A DNA stretch of 32,025 nt from an uncultured Flavobacteriales bacterium (GTDB taxonomy: Bacteria > Bacteroidota > Bacteroidia > Flavobacteriales_G > Salibacteraceae): contig CAJXPI010000008.1 of NCBI GenBank assembly GCA_913057875.1, forward strand, positions 1 to 32,025, read 5' to 3'. Position numbers and translations under genes: made by a program. Shown one piece after another: positions 8,410-17,968 of the stretch. Under the pieces are notes generated by a model. The model saw only the letters and a list, made by a program, of their open reading frames with translations, was not told where the DNA came from and did not search any database. Each line of letters opens with the position of its first letter. Positions within the stretch are counted from its first letter, which is position 1.

Positions 8410-9708
8410 TTAAAAGGAAACCCCAAATCCAAATTCAATCAATTCTTTATGGGCACCGAAACGGTTATCTCCAATAACGTAATCCATCTTCACCGCCATT
8501 TGCTCATTGGGTTCATAATTGAATCCCAAGGTTAAAATGAAATTATTTTGAATAGAAGCTTCCTCAGCAGGTAATTCCGCGCTTATTTGATGATGTGTAT
8601 TTAATCGCTCAATTCTAGCAAATACAGGAATCATAGCATGTTCTCTTCTAAACACACGGTGTTTGGCTTGGTTGAATTTGTCTTTCTTTTCAGAAGTACG
8701 CATAAAGAAGGGAAGAATATCTAAACCGGCATCTAGGTACATTCCATAAACGACTTCACCCATAACCTGTGCTGCATTATTTTGTTGTAAGGTGAGTTGG
8801 TATAAGTCTTCCGTATTGGATAACGTTCCATAGGTGCCCATTCCTATTAATCGTAATTGTTTGTAATCCCAACGCGCATATGCCGAGATGAGTCCAACGG
8901 TAGAACGTACATCTACGTACTCATTGGCAGAAACTTGGAGAAGGTCTTTTTGTCCGGCATTCGACCAATACCCCGATAAGCTTAGCGTTACATTTTTGAA
9001 TCCGGTATAATTAATCTGGGGATTAATGGCCACGGTGTTAAATGAAAGCTCTGGTGCACTTCCGGCACGAATCCAAGTGGGAGATCTAAAATCACGACCT
9101 CTAACTCCGTTGGTAAAGCTTACAAAATAATGCAGGTTCTCCGTTAAAGCACCGTACAGACCTATTCCTAATTCATTCCAACCTGTAGGAATAATGAGTC
9201 GTTCTACATCTGGCCTATTCACGGAATAAAATAAAACGGGTTCTTCGTTATTATTGATATATCCTATGTTTAATGGGAATATACCCGCTCTGAAATTGAT
9301 TTTTTTATTCAGAATATAATCGAGATAAAGCTCCGGATTCACATGGATCTCATCTTCTAAATTATTGTCGCGCAAATATTCCACTTGAAATTCAGCGGTA
9401 AGCATTATTTTTTTTGTGATTCTAAAACCAAAAAACGGACTGAATCGATATAAATCAGAATAGTATAATTCCAGTTCTTGCGAGCTACGGTCCATGGTTC
9501 CTATTGTAGGGAAGATTTGGTTTAATTCTAGGTATCCACTAAAAGCAAATTTCTTATCCGAGAAGAATATTTTCGAGGCAGACTCTGATACTCCGGGGTA
9601 TTGATTAACACGATACCCTTCACCTCCGAGTGAAGCGTTTCTATCTTGCGCATTAAGTGTGTTACTTAATACTACGAGAAAAAAAAGACTTATTATTTCA
9701 AGTTTCAT
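8410..9708 (-). CDS. Outer-membrane porin-like beta-barrel protein
   Basis: MKLEIISLFFLVVLSNTLNAQ signal; alternating aromatic beta-strand pattern; terminal aromatic (..FGFGVSF). Track start is 9723; Met at 9708 precedes the signal peptide. Confidence 0.7.
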   Translation of the reverse strand: MKLEIISLFFLVVLSNTLNAQDRNASLGGEGYRVNQYPGVSESASKIFFSDKKFAFSGYLELNQIFPTIGTMDRSSQELELYYSDLYRFSPFFGFRITKKIMLTAEFQVEYLRDNNLEDEIHVNPELYLDYILNKKINFRAGIFPLNIGYINNNEEPVLFYSVNRPDVERLIIPTGWNELGIGLYGALTENLHYFVSFTNGVRGRDFRSPTWIRAGSAPELSFNTVAINPQINYTGFKNVTLSLSGYWSNAGQKDLLQVSANEYVDVRSTVGLISAYARWDYKQLRLIGMGTYGTLSNTEDLYQLTLQQNNAAQVMGEVVYGMYLDAGLDILPFFMRTSEKKDKFNQAKHRVFRREHAMIPVFARIERLNTHHQISAELPAEEASIQNNFILTLGFNYEPNEQMAVKMDYVIGDNRFGAHKELIEFGFGVSF

Positions 9709-9845
9709 GGGATTGGAATTCATTTGGATAATCTTGGGCTAAGATAATAACATTCCGTATTCGATGAGGATATACGGTGGCTGGTAATAACTACGTTATA
9801 TAAAATATTCCCTATCGAAATATTTTGGTATACCTTGTAGCTCCA

Positions 9846-10235
9846 ATGAAAGAGTATTCAAAAGTATCCATCCGTTTTATGTGGCTTATAATGGCCATCA
9901 GTGGGTTGCAATTTTCGGCTTGTAAAAAGGATTGTGATGGCACGCCACCAAGCGTAAACGTAACCAATTACTGCGACTTTGACGTATCTTTGGAAGTGGA
10001 CATTATTGGTGATTCGATGTACTCTAGTATCTTGTTTCCGGGTGAAAATCAAGTGTTTTACCCTCATGAAACAAAAGTTAAAATTAAGGCGGGTAAACGT
10101 ACAAGTCTGGTAAGCCTAAGTAGAACAAAGAATTTTGAAGCAAAAAATTGTAAAAATTATTCTGTTGATCTGTTCCAAAATGATTCCAGTACCTTGTACC
10201 GTTTAGATATTGAGTTTACTCGGAATTCAAACTAG
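9846..10235 (+). CDS. Hypothetical lipoprotein
   Basis: Likely start MKEYSKVSIRFMWLIMAISGLQFSACKKD with lipobox FSAC. Confidence 0.6.
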   Translation: MKEYSKVSIRFMWLIMAISGLQFSACKKDCDGTPPSVNVTNYCDFDVSLEVDIIGDSMYSSILFPGENQVFYPHETKVKIKAGKRTSLVSLSRTKNFEAKNCKNYSVDLFQNDSSTLYRLDIEFTRNSN

Positions 10236-10236
10236 G

Positions 10237-11358
10237 TTAGACTGTTTTTTTATAATTAATAATAGCCCAACCATTAAAGAATACCGCAAAACCAGTAATC
10301 ACCGCGAAGTGCATTTTAATATCTGAGAATGTACTTCCTTTTAGCATGATCATTCGGGTTACTTCAATAAAATACGTCACTGGGTTAGAGAGCGCAATGG
10401 CTTTGCTCCATCCAGGCATACTGTCAATGGGTGTAAATAAGCCACTCATCAACATGAATATCATCATAAAAAAGAAGGCGATAGACATGGCTTGTTGTTG
10501 GGTGTCGGCATAGGTTGAGATTAATAATCCTAATCCTAAAAGGGCTACCAAATACAAAAACATGTAACCATAGAGCAGTAGCAAACTTCCTTGGGATACA
10601 ATACCATAAACGCCATAACTCACCCCAAATAGTCCAATTGAAAAAATAAATACACCGATTACCCAAAAAGGAATTAGCTTACCTAAAATGAACTGATATT
10701 TTTTGATTGGTGTTACATTGATTTGTTCAATGGTTCCTAGTTCTTTTTCTTTTACAATGTTTAATGCGCACATATAGGCACCCACCATAGTTACTAGTAC
10801 CACCAAAATGCCAGGTACCATAAAATAACGGTAGTTTAAATCCGGATTAAACCAATTGGCCGTAGCAATATCTACTTCAGGAATGGCCATTTGCTGGTTG
10901 TTAGCCATCATTTCTAAGCGGATGGATTGGTTGTATTGACGAATGATTTGTTGCAAATACGCAGCGCCTACATTGGCTTTGGTGCCATTGATGGCATTTA
11001 CCGCAATAAACAACTTTGAGCCATTTTGAGTAAGTAATTCTTTTTCAAATTGTGCAGGAATTTCCAGGATTAAATCTGTCTCATCGGTTTCTAATCCCTG
11101 GTACGCCTGAGTGTAGGAGTTTCCGTAATCTACCAATTTAAAATAACCCGAGGCGATCACTTTTTTGGTGAGCTGGGTGGCCGTAGACGAGTGATTGTGA
11201 TCTACAACGGAAATATTAATGTTTTTCACTTCATAGTCTGCTGCTAAAGGCATAACCAATAATTGCATAATGGGCATGGCAAAAATCATAGGAAGCAGGG
11301 CTTTATTTCTAAAGATTTGCTTGAACTCTTTTTGTAGTAGAAATCGTAAAATCCTCAT
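10237..11358 (-). CDS. ABC-2 type transporter permease
   Basis: N-terminal FLLQKEFKQIFRNKALLPMIFAMPIMQLLVMPLA, large soluble loop, then TM helices with KEKELGTIEQINVTPI. Confidence 0.92.
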   Translation of the reverse strand: MRILRFLLQKEFKQIFRNKALLPMIFAMPIMQLLVMPLAADYEVKNINISVVDHNHSSTATQLTKKVIASGYFKLVDYGNSYTQAYQGLETDETDLILEIPAQFEKELLTQNGSKLFIAVNAINGTKANVGAAYLQQIIRQYNQSIRLEMMANNQQMAIPEVDIATANWFNPDLNYRYFMVPGILVVLVTMVGAYMCALNIVKEKELGTIEQINVTPIKKYQFILGKLIPFWVIGVFIFSIGLFGVSYGVYGIVSQGSLLLLYGYMFLYLVALLGLGLLISTYADTQQQAMSIAFFFMMIFMLMSGLFTPIDSMPGWSKAIALSNPVTYFIEVTRMIMLKGSTFSDIKMHFAVITGFAVFFNGWAIINYKKTV

Positions 11359-12470
11359 ACCAATCGTATTTTATATTTCTTTAAACTAATCAATAATAAA
11401 GCAATAGCCATGGAAGTTAAAATGAGCATTTCCTTCCAAACCGAAGAAAATCCGAGACCTTTTATCATTACGTCTTTTACAATAATGTAGTACCATTTGG
11501 ACGGAACTACATTAGATATTATTTGAAGCGGCCAAGGCATATTTTCAATAGGAAACATAAACCCAGAAAATAGGATAGTTGGAATGAGCATTCCCATTAA
11601 TGAAATAAGCATGGCGGTTTGTTGCGAGTCCGTACTATTGGAGATTAACAGCCCTAAAGCCAGTCCTGTTAAAATAAGTAGGCTACTTGCCGCATATAAT
11701 AATACCAAACTTCCGGCTATAGGGAGTTCCAGTAAAAAGTAACTAAGCATTAAAATGATGGTTAAGTTAAAAATGGACAAGGCAAAATACGGGATGGCTT
11801 TAGATATAATTACCATTAATGGACTTACCGGAGAGACGAGTAAAATTTCCATGGTACCTAATTCTTTTTCGCGCACTATAGATACCGAAGTCATTAACAC
11901 GCTTACCAATAGCAGTACCAAGGCCATTACTCCAGGAACATAGTTGGTAGCGCCTTTGAGTTCTGGATTGTAAATCATCCGAATTTGGGTGTCAATGTTT
12001 AAAGGTGTGGTTGCCATTCCTTGTTGTTGCAATTGACTCAATTGGTAATCCTGAATAATTGCGGAAGCATAGTTACTTAAAGTACTGGCCGTATTAGGAT
12101 CACTAGCGTCTGCAATAATTTGTATTTGTGAGTTACTGGAATGTAGTAAATTATGCTCAAAGTTTGCCGGAAAAATAACCGCCAATTTTATGGTTCCTTT
12201 TTGAAAGGCATTTTCAATTTGCTCCGCGTTAAAGTGACTTTCGGCTAAATCGAAAGCAGGATTGGCGCTCAACTTATGAATAATGTTCTTAGAAGCATTG
12301 TCCTGAGCGTAATCAATGACTACAATTTTAGAATCTTTTATTTCATTGGTGAGCGCAAACCCAAACAACAAAATTTGAGCAATAGGCATTCCAAAAAGAA
12401 GCAATAGCGTTTTAGGATCACGAAACATATGATAAAACTCTTTCCTAACGAATGCTAAAAATTGCTTCAT
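11355..12470 (-). CDS. ABC-2 type transporter permease
   Basis: FVRKEFYHMFRDPKTLLLLFGMPIAQILLFGFAL; VREKELGTMEILLVSPVSP. ATGA-type overlap with the next gene. Confidence 0.92.
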   Translation of the reverse strand: MKQFLAFVRKEFYHMFRDPKTLLLLFGMPIAQILLFGFALTNEIKDSKIVVIDYAQDNASKNIIHKLSANPAFDLAESHFNAEQIENAFQKGTIKLAVIFPANFEHNLLHSSNSQIQIIADASDPNTASTLSNYASAIIQDYQLSQLQQQGMATTPLNIDTQIRMIYNPELKGATNYVPGVMALVLLLVSVLMTSVSIVREKELGTMEILLVSPVSPLMVIISKAIPYFALSIFNLTIILMLSYFLLELPIAGSLVLLYAASSLLILTGLALGLLISNSTDSQQTAMLISLMGMLIPTILFSGFMFPIENMPWPLQIISNVVPSKWYYIIVKDVMIKGLGFSSVWKEMLILTSMAIALLLISLKKYKIRLV

Positions 12471-12471
12471 T

Positions 12472-13218
12472 TTATTCCCCTCGTTTTGCGCCTCTGGCTA
12501 GTTCAAAAAAGACTTCATCCATACTGGTAGCGTTGTAATAGGATTTGAGTTGGTCAGGGGTGTCTAATGCAGCAATTCTGCCATCTACCATCATAGATAC
12601 ACGGTTGCAATATTCGGCTTCATCCATGTAATGGGTGGTAACAAAAACAGTAATACCTCTGTCGGAAGCGTTATATATTAAATCCCAAAACTGCCTGCGC
12701 GTTACCGGATCTACACCTCCAGTAGGTTCATCTAAAAAAACAATTTGAGGCTCGTGTAATACGGCCACTGAAAAGGCCATTTTTTGTTTCCAACCCAATG
12801 GTAGGGAGCCCACCATTTTGTGCATGGAATCTTGCATTCCTAAATTCTCAATAAGCGCATTTCCTTTCTCTTTTATTTCTTGGTCTGTTAGTCCGTAGAT
12901 ACCTGCAAAAAATCGAATGTTTTCTATGACCGTTAAATCTTCATACAGGCTAAATTTCTGGCTCATGTAGCCAATTCTCTGTTTTATTTTTTCGGTTTCT
13001 TTATAGATATCGCAACCCGCAATGGTAGCTTCACCTGAGGTTGGATTAGAAAGTCCGCACAACATTTTGATGGCCGTAGTTTTCCCTGCTCCATTAGCAC
13101 CTAAAAAGCCAAATATTTCGCCTTTATTCACCTCAAACGAAATGTGGTCTACTGCGGTGAAGTCGCCAAACTGCTTGGTGAGGTTTGTGGTTGTAATTAC
13201 TTTATTCTGCATGAACAT
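12472..13218 (-). CDS. ABC transporter ATP-binding protein (degenerate signature LPLGW)
   Basis: Walker A GANGAGKTT, LPLGWKQKMAF, Walker B IVFLDEPTGGVDP, H-loop VTTHYMDEAEYC. Confidence 0.95.
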   Translation of the reverse strand: MFMQNKVITTTNLTKQFGDFTAVDHISFEVNKGEIFGFLGANGAGKTTAIKMLCGLSNPTSGEATIAGCDIYKETEKIKQRIGYMSQKFSLYEDLTVIENIRFFAGIYGLTDQEIKEKGNALIENLGMQDSMHKMVGSLPLGWKQKMAFSVAVLHEPQIVFLDEPTGGVDPVTRRQFWDLIYNASDRGITVFVTTHYMDEAEYCNRVSMMVDGRIAALDTPDQLKSYYNATSMDEVFFELARGAKRGE

Positions 13219-14128
13219 TATTTTGCATTAGGTGAATAAAGCAATCTTCTACTGTAGCACGAGTAGGTAGGCATTCTAATTTTTCATGATGTTTTAAATC
13301 TTCCAGTAATTGAGCTGACTCATCAGTTTTAGAATTAAATGTAATGTGATGGAATTCGCCAAAACTCATGGCACTAGTGACATAGCTCAATGTCCGAAGG
13401 TCTTTTAGCAGCAAACTCATTTTATCCGATTTCACTTTATACAGCGGCATTGGATATTGATCTATGATGTTTTGAGGCGTATCTACCGACATAATTTCGC
13501 CTTCTTGAATCAATGCGATACGTTCACATAAAGTAGCTTCATCCATATAGGGTGTTGATACTAGAATGGTAATTCCTTGCGCTTTGAGCTTTTTCAGCAT
13601 GTTCCAAAATTCCTTTCTGCTCACACTATCTACTCCGGTGGTAGGTTCGTCTAGAAACAAAACGGAGGGACGATGAATCATGGCACAGCATAGGGCCAGT
13701 TTCTGTTTCATGCCGCCAGATAATTGTCCAGCGGCTCGAGTTTTAAAAGGTTCTATTTGAACGTAGATATCTTTAATGATATCGTAATTTTCTTCAATGG
13801 TGGTATCAAAAAGGGTGGCGAAGAATTTTAAATTTTCTTCGACCGATAAATCTTGGTATAGGGAAAATTTACCCGGCATATAACCCACACGTTTTCTGAT
13901 TTCCTTGTAATCGGAAACTACATCTAACCCATTCACGTTGGCCATACCTTCATCCGGAAGTAGGAGTGTGGTTAAAATTCTAAAAATGCTGGTTTTTCCT
14001 GCACCATCAGGACCAATAAGTCCGAATAGCTCTCCTTTTTCAATTTGAAGCGAAACATTCTTAACTGCTTTTATTGCTCCTTTCTCATAGGTTTTGGTAA
14101 TATTTTGAAGCGTTACATCGTAGGTCAT
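13202..14128 (-). CDS. ABC transporter ATP-binding protein (H-loop His replaced by Pro)
   Basis: Walker A GPDGAGKTS, LSGGMKQKLAL, Walker B VLFLDEPTTGVD, VSTPYMDEATLC. Confidence 0.95.
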   Translation of the reverse strand: MTYDVTLQNITKTYEKGAIKAVKNVSLQIEKGELFGLIGPDGAGKTSIFRILTTLLLPDEGMANVNGLDVVSDYKEIRKRVGYMPGKFSLYQDLSVEENLKFFATLFDTTIEENYDIIKDIYVQIEPFKTRAAGQLSGGMKQKLALCCAMIHRPSVLFLDEPTTGVDSVSRKEFWNMLKKLKAQGITILVSTPYMDEATLCERIALIQEGEIMSVDTPQNIIDQYPMPLYKVKSDKMSLLLKDLRTLSYVTSAMSFGEFHHITFNSKTDESAQLLEDLKHHEKLECLPTRATVEDCFIHLMQNNVHAE

Positions 14129-14130
14129 TT

Positions 14131-15027
14131 CTAGAATGTTAGCTCTCCGTACATACCAATTTTAAACTCACCGTTGTTAACCACTTTCACTTTTATTGCG
14201 TAAACAAGATTGGCTCTTTCTGATTTTGTTTGAATAGTTTTTGGGGTGAATTCTGCTTTCTCACTGATCCAGTAAATAATACCGGAGATTGAATTCATTT
14301 CACCATCACCCGCATCGGTTAATACGTTTACCGTTTGATTCAATTTTACATTGGGTAATTGATCTCCAGAAATATAAGCGCGTAAAGTGATTTCCGATAA
14401 ATCGGCAATTTTATAGAGTGCTTTTCCGGGTTGGGTCATTTCAAATGGTTCCGCATATTTAGCTAGAACGGTTCCTTTTACTGGATTAGTAATTTCACAT
14501 TTGCTAATTTTCTCATTGATTTGATCTAGTTGATAGCTCAATGAATTGGCGTCTAAATTCATTCCATTTACAGTAGAAGATAGGGTGGAGCGCTGGGCAT
14601 TTATTTGACGCTGAAGTGTTTCAATTTGCGCATTAATATCATCTAGTTGTTTGGTGGTGCCTGCATCTGAAGCAACGAGTTTTTCCATTCTTACTTTCTC
14701 TGATTTAGCGGTTTTTAGCTGATTTTCTAAAGCAGCTAATTGAACGGAAACGTTGGGCTTGCGACTTAACAGTGCATCTATTTGCTGGGTGAGTTGTTGT
14801 TTTTGTAAATGCAATTGGGTGCTGTCAATGTAACCAATCACTTGGCCTTCATCTAATTCTTGCCCTTCTGAAAGTTTAAACTCTTTAATTATTCCTTGAG
14901 CTTCAGCAGAAATAATGGTCTCTACAGCTTCAAATGAACCTGAGGCATCAAATGACTTCTTGTTTCTGTCGCAGGATATTAACCCTGTTAAAAAGAGCAT
15001 TGCTATGGTTTGTGTAAAATATCTCAT
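14131..15027 (-). CDS. HlyD-family periplasmic adaptor (lipoprotein)
   Basis: MRYFTQTIAMLFLTGLISCDRNKK lipobox; coiled-coil hairpin; ITNPVKGTVLAKYAEPFEMTQPGKALYKIADLSEITLRAYISGDQLP. The track start at 15048 is TTG; ATG at 15027 is preferred. Confidence 0.9.
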   Translation of the reverse strand: MRYFTQTIAMLFLTGLISCDRNKKSFDASGSFEAVETIISAEAQGIIKEFKLSEGQELDEGQVIGYIDSTQLHLQKQQLTQQIDALLSRKPNVSVQLAALENQLKTAKSEKVRMEKLVASDAGTTKQLDDINAQIETLQRQINAQRSTLSSTVNGMNLDANSLSYQLDQINEKISKCEITNPVKGTVLAKYAEPFEMTQPGKALYKIADLSEITLRAYISGDQLPNVKLNQTVNVLTDAGDGEMNSISGIIYWISEKAEFTPKTIQTKSERANLVYAIKVKVVNNGEFKIGMYGELTF

Positions 15028-15037
15028 AAAATGTGTT

Positions 15038-16312
15038 TTACTGTCCAATTAAAGTTTTGTAGGTAAACCAAGCATTCATCCATTGAACTTCATGTAATAT
15101 TTTGTTCTGATTTGCTTGGTTCTCATCGTTGATGCGGTTTAATAAATCAGACATGGTAGCCACACCATTATCATACTTATTTTGGTACGAGTTTTTGATG
15201 TTGGTTTTTAATTCAATCAGTCTGTTATCTCGTTCTAGAAGGTTTTGATACTTAGTTACTTCGTTTTTCGCTTTGTTCATTTCTAGGTTAAGTCCGTATA
15301 AAAAGGTTTGTTCCTGAACTTTTATCTTTTCTTGATTTACTGCAACTAGGCTTTTATTGTTGCTATTTTTATATAATCCACCAATGCTCCAACGCAGACT
15401 CAATCCTCCTACAAAAATGTTATTGACTGTGCTGGGCCCAAAATCAACTCCAGGTTGAATAAAGGTAGCAAATCCTAGGAGTCCAATCTTTGGATAAAGC
15501 ATGGATTTATTAATTTTTGTTTGGCCTTCTATTAAGCTTCTTTGATTTTCAAATACCAGTAATTCTGGCCTGTTGATAGGGGAGGCAGATAATGTGAGCG
15601 GCATTTGGGGTTTATTAAGCTGACTATTTTTGTTAAGTTCTACTTGTGTCATTAGTGCCAGCATGCTCAAATAGGCTTCTTGTGTATATTCTAATTCTGT
15701 TACCTTTTGTTCGGCATTAATGATTTCTACTTCAATTTCATCTAAATCAGACGCAAAAGCCACCCCATTATCAAAACCGGCTTGGACTCTCTTTTTATTG
15801 GTTTGCAAGTTTTCTTGTAATAGAGCTACTTGCTTTAGCTGTTCTTGAATGAGTAAGATGCCAAAAAATAAATCATTCACCTTTTGTTTGATTTCATACA
15901 TCTGTACATCCAATTGAGCCGTTTCAATATTGGCATTGGCTTGAATAATTTCTTTATTGGCTTTGGTAATCCCACCATCCCAAATCACTTGATTCAATTG
16001 GGCTACGGTTATTAAATTCAAATTTGTTCCTGATTCTGCTTCTGCGGTAAAACTGGGTAACCCGGTAATGACTCCACCAATTAAATTGATATCGAATTGG
16101 GGTAGGTAAGCCTTATTGGCATTAGAAATAGTGTATTCCGTTGCTTGATTAATTAAATCGTATTGTTGAATGATTGGGTAATTGGCTTTTGCAGAGTCTT
16201 GAAGTTGTTCTAAGTTAAATGCGGTTTGTGCATTCGCTGAAAGAATTCCGTAAACGAAAATGGCTAAAATTAACGCTTGAGTTTTCCATAATGAAAGGAT
16301 GGTGTACTTCAT
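15038..16312 (-). CDS. TolC family outer-membrane efflux protein
   Basis: Signal peptide ending ANAQ; LDEIEVEIINAEQKVTELEYTQEAYLSMLALM; duplicated helical layout. Confidence 0.92.
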   Translation of the reverse strand: MKYTILSLWKTQALILAIFVYGILSANAQTAFNLEQLQDSAKANYPIIQQYDLINQATEYTISNANKAYLPQFDINLIGGVITGLPSFTAEAESGTNLNLITVAQLNQVIWDGGITKANKEIIQANANIETAQLDVQMYEIKQKVNDLFFGILLIQEQLKQVALLQENLQTNKKRVQAGFDNGVAFASDLDEIEVEIINAEQKVTELEYTQEAYLSMLALMTQVELNKNSQLNKPQMPLTLSASPINRPELLVFENQRSLIEGQTKINKSMLYPKIGLLGFATFIQPGVDFGPSTVNNIFVGGLSLRWSIGGLYKNSNNKSLVAVNQEKIKVQEQTFLYGLNLEMNKAKNEVTKYQNLLERDNRLIELKTNIKNSYQNKYDNGVATMSDLLNRINDENQANQNKILHEVQWMNAWFTYKTLIGQ

Positions 16313-16449
16313 GTTAGTAGGTAGAAATTGTAATCATGAGTAATAGCATAGTACGGAAAGTTATAAAATTGTTTTCATTCGGATGTTAGCTATTTCCATG
16401 TTTTGCAAGAAAATTATGAAAAGGTAATTTGTGTGAATATTTTTGAAAA

Positions 16450-16965
16450 ATGAAAAACGTACTATCACTTGTTTTTGTGTTAATCTCTTATGTAGGAATA
16501 GCTCAAGAAAATACCGAATCACAGCCGGATTACTTATCCAGTATAGAAGGAGTAGTTAATGAAGGATTAGCCATAATAACCGGGGAACGAGGGGCCAAAC
16601 GAGATTGGGAAGCCTTTAGAATGTTGTTTGATCCGAATGCGCAAATTTCGGTGGTGGTGCACGATACCAATGGCAAAGCGCAACATAGAGTGTATAGTTT
16701 AGAACAATTTGTACGCCTTGGAATGCAGTTTTATGAACAGGATGGGTTTATAGAATATGAGATTTCCAGTACCGTAGAGGAGTATAACGGAATTGCTACG
16801 GTTTTTCAGGGATACTATGCCAAAGAACTGGATATGGAAGAAAAAGGAGTGAACAGCTATCAATTATTTTATGACGGTACGCGATGGTGGATTACTGGCT
16901 TGATTTGGACTAGTGATAGAAATGGAGTGGCTCTGCCTAAAAAGTATAACGGGCCATTAAAATAA
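16450..16965 (+). CDS. Exported NTF2-like protein
   Basis: Signal peptide MKNVLSLVFVLISYVGIAQ; NTF2-like region WEAFRMLFDPNAQ..YEISSTVEEYNGIATVFQGYYAK..YDGTRWWITGLIWTSD. Confidence 0.6.
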   Translation: MKNVLSLVFVLISYVGIAQENTESQPDYLSSIEGVVNEGLAIITGERGAKRDWEAFRMLFDPNAQISVVVHDTNGKAQHRVYSLEQFVRLGMQFYEQDGFIEYEISSTVEEYNGIATVFQGYYAKELDMEEKGVNSYQLFYDGTRWWITGLIWTSDRNGVALPKKYNGPLK

Positions 16966-17004
16966 CCCATGGAACAACTTACTTTTGCCGGCTGTTAACA
17001 TTGC

Positions 17005-17967
17005 ATGAGTAAAAGACTAATTTCATCACCATTACAAGGGTTTACCGATTTTCGGTTTAGAAATGCATTCCACGAAATTTTTGGAGGAATTGATACCTAT
17101 TACGCTCCTTACATTCGTTTTGGAGGTAAGTTAGAGATTAAAAATAGCTACAAGCGTGACCTCGACCCAGAGAATAATCGCGTACCAGAATTGATTCCGC
17201 AAGTGATGACCGCCAAGGCAGAGGAGTTTTTGCATGCGGCTGAATATGTGCGTAGTTTGGGCTATACCGAATTGAATTGGAACTTGGGTTGTCCGTATCC
17301 TATGGCTTGTAAAAAGGGGATGGGCTCTGGATTGATTCATGATGCAGAAAAGATTGACACTATTTTGGCTCAGGTACATCAAGAGTCGGATATAACGGTT
17401 TCTATGAAAATGCGTATGGGCTATTATGAACCTACTGAAATTTTAGATGTTTTTCCGGTACTGGAAAAGTATCCTATAAAAAGTATTGCCATTCATGCGA
17501 GATTAGGAAAGCAACTGTATAAAGGTTCGGTAGATTTAGATTCTTTTAAAAACTGCTTAGGACATACTACACAACCCATTTATTACAATGGAGATATTAC
17601 ATCGGTAGAGGCGTATAGAGATAGAGTAGAACGGTTTCCGGAAGTTGATACTTTTTTGATAGGAAGAGGATTGATTGCCGATCCGCTTTTGCCGTCAATG
17701 ATTAAGGCTGATAGTACCAAATTTCCTGCTGATAGTGTACAAAAGATGTATGAGTTTCATAACCGTTTGTTTGATGAGTACGATGCGTTCCTGCAGGGAT
17801 TAAGTCATCTAATGTCTAAGATGCATAACTTTTGGGAGTATTATTCCGTAGGATTCAGTAATCCTAAAAAGGTGTACAAGCGTATCAAAAAAGCGAAGAA
17901 TATTATCCAGTACAAAATTGCGGTGAAAGAAATAATGCAAGAAGAAGAGGCATTTCGATCGCGTTAG
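17005..17967 (+). CDS. dus: tRNA-dihydrouridine synthase family protein
   Basis: SPLQGFTDFRFR, ELNWNLGCPYPMACKKGMGSGL, KMRMGYYEP, AIHARLGKQLYKG, FLIGRGLIADP. TAnnTTTG box TACTTTTG at 16980-16987. Confidence 0.93.
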   Translation: MSKRLISSPLQGFTDFRFRNAFHEIFGGIDTYYAPYIRFGGKLEIKNSYKRDLDPENNRVPELIPQVMTAKAEEFLHAAEYVRSLGYTELNWNLGCPYPMACKKGMGSGLIHDAEKIDTILAQVHQESDITVSMKMRMGYYEPTEILDVFPVLEKYPIKSIAIHARLGKQLYKGSVDLDSFKNCLGHTTQPIYYNGDITSVEAYRDRVERFPEVDTFLIGRGLIADPLLPSMIKADSTKFPADSVQKMYEFHNRLFDEYDAFLQGLSHLMSKMHNFWEYYSVGFSNPKKVYKRIKKAKNIIQYKIAVKEIMQEEEAFRSR

Positions 17968-17968
17968 G

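Noticed and set aside
8320-8535. Plus-strand 71-aa ORF after the T9SS protein
   Set aside because: Overlaps the 3' end of the minus-strand porin; no signal or motif.
10424-10666. Minus-strand 80-aa ORF in the permease
   Set aside because: Alternative frame of a clear ABC-2 permease gene.
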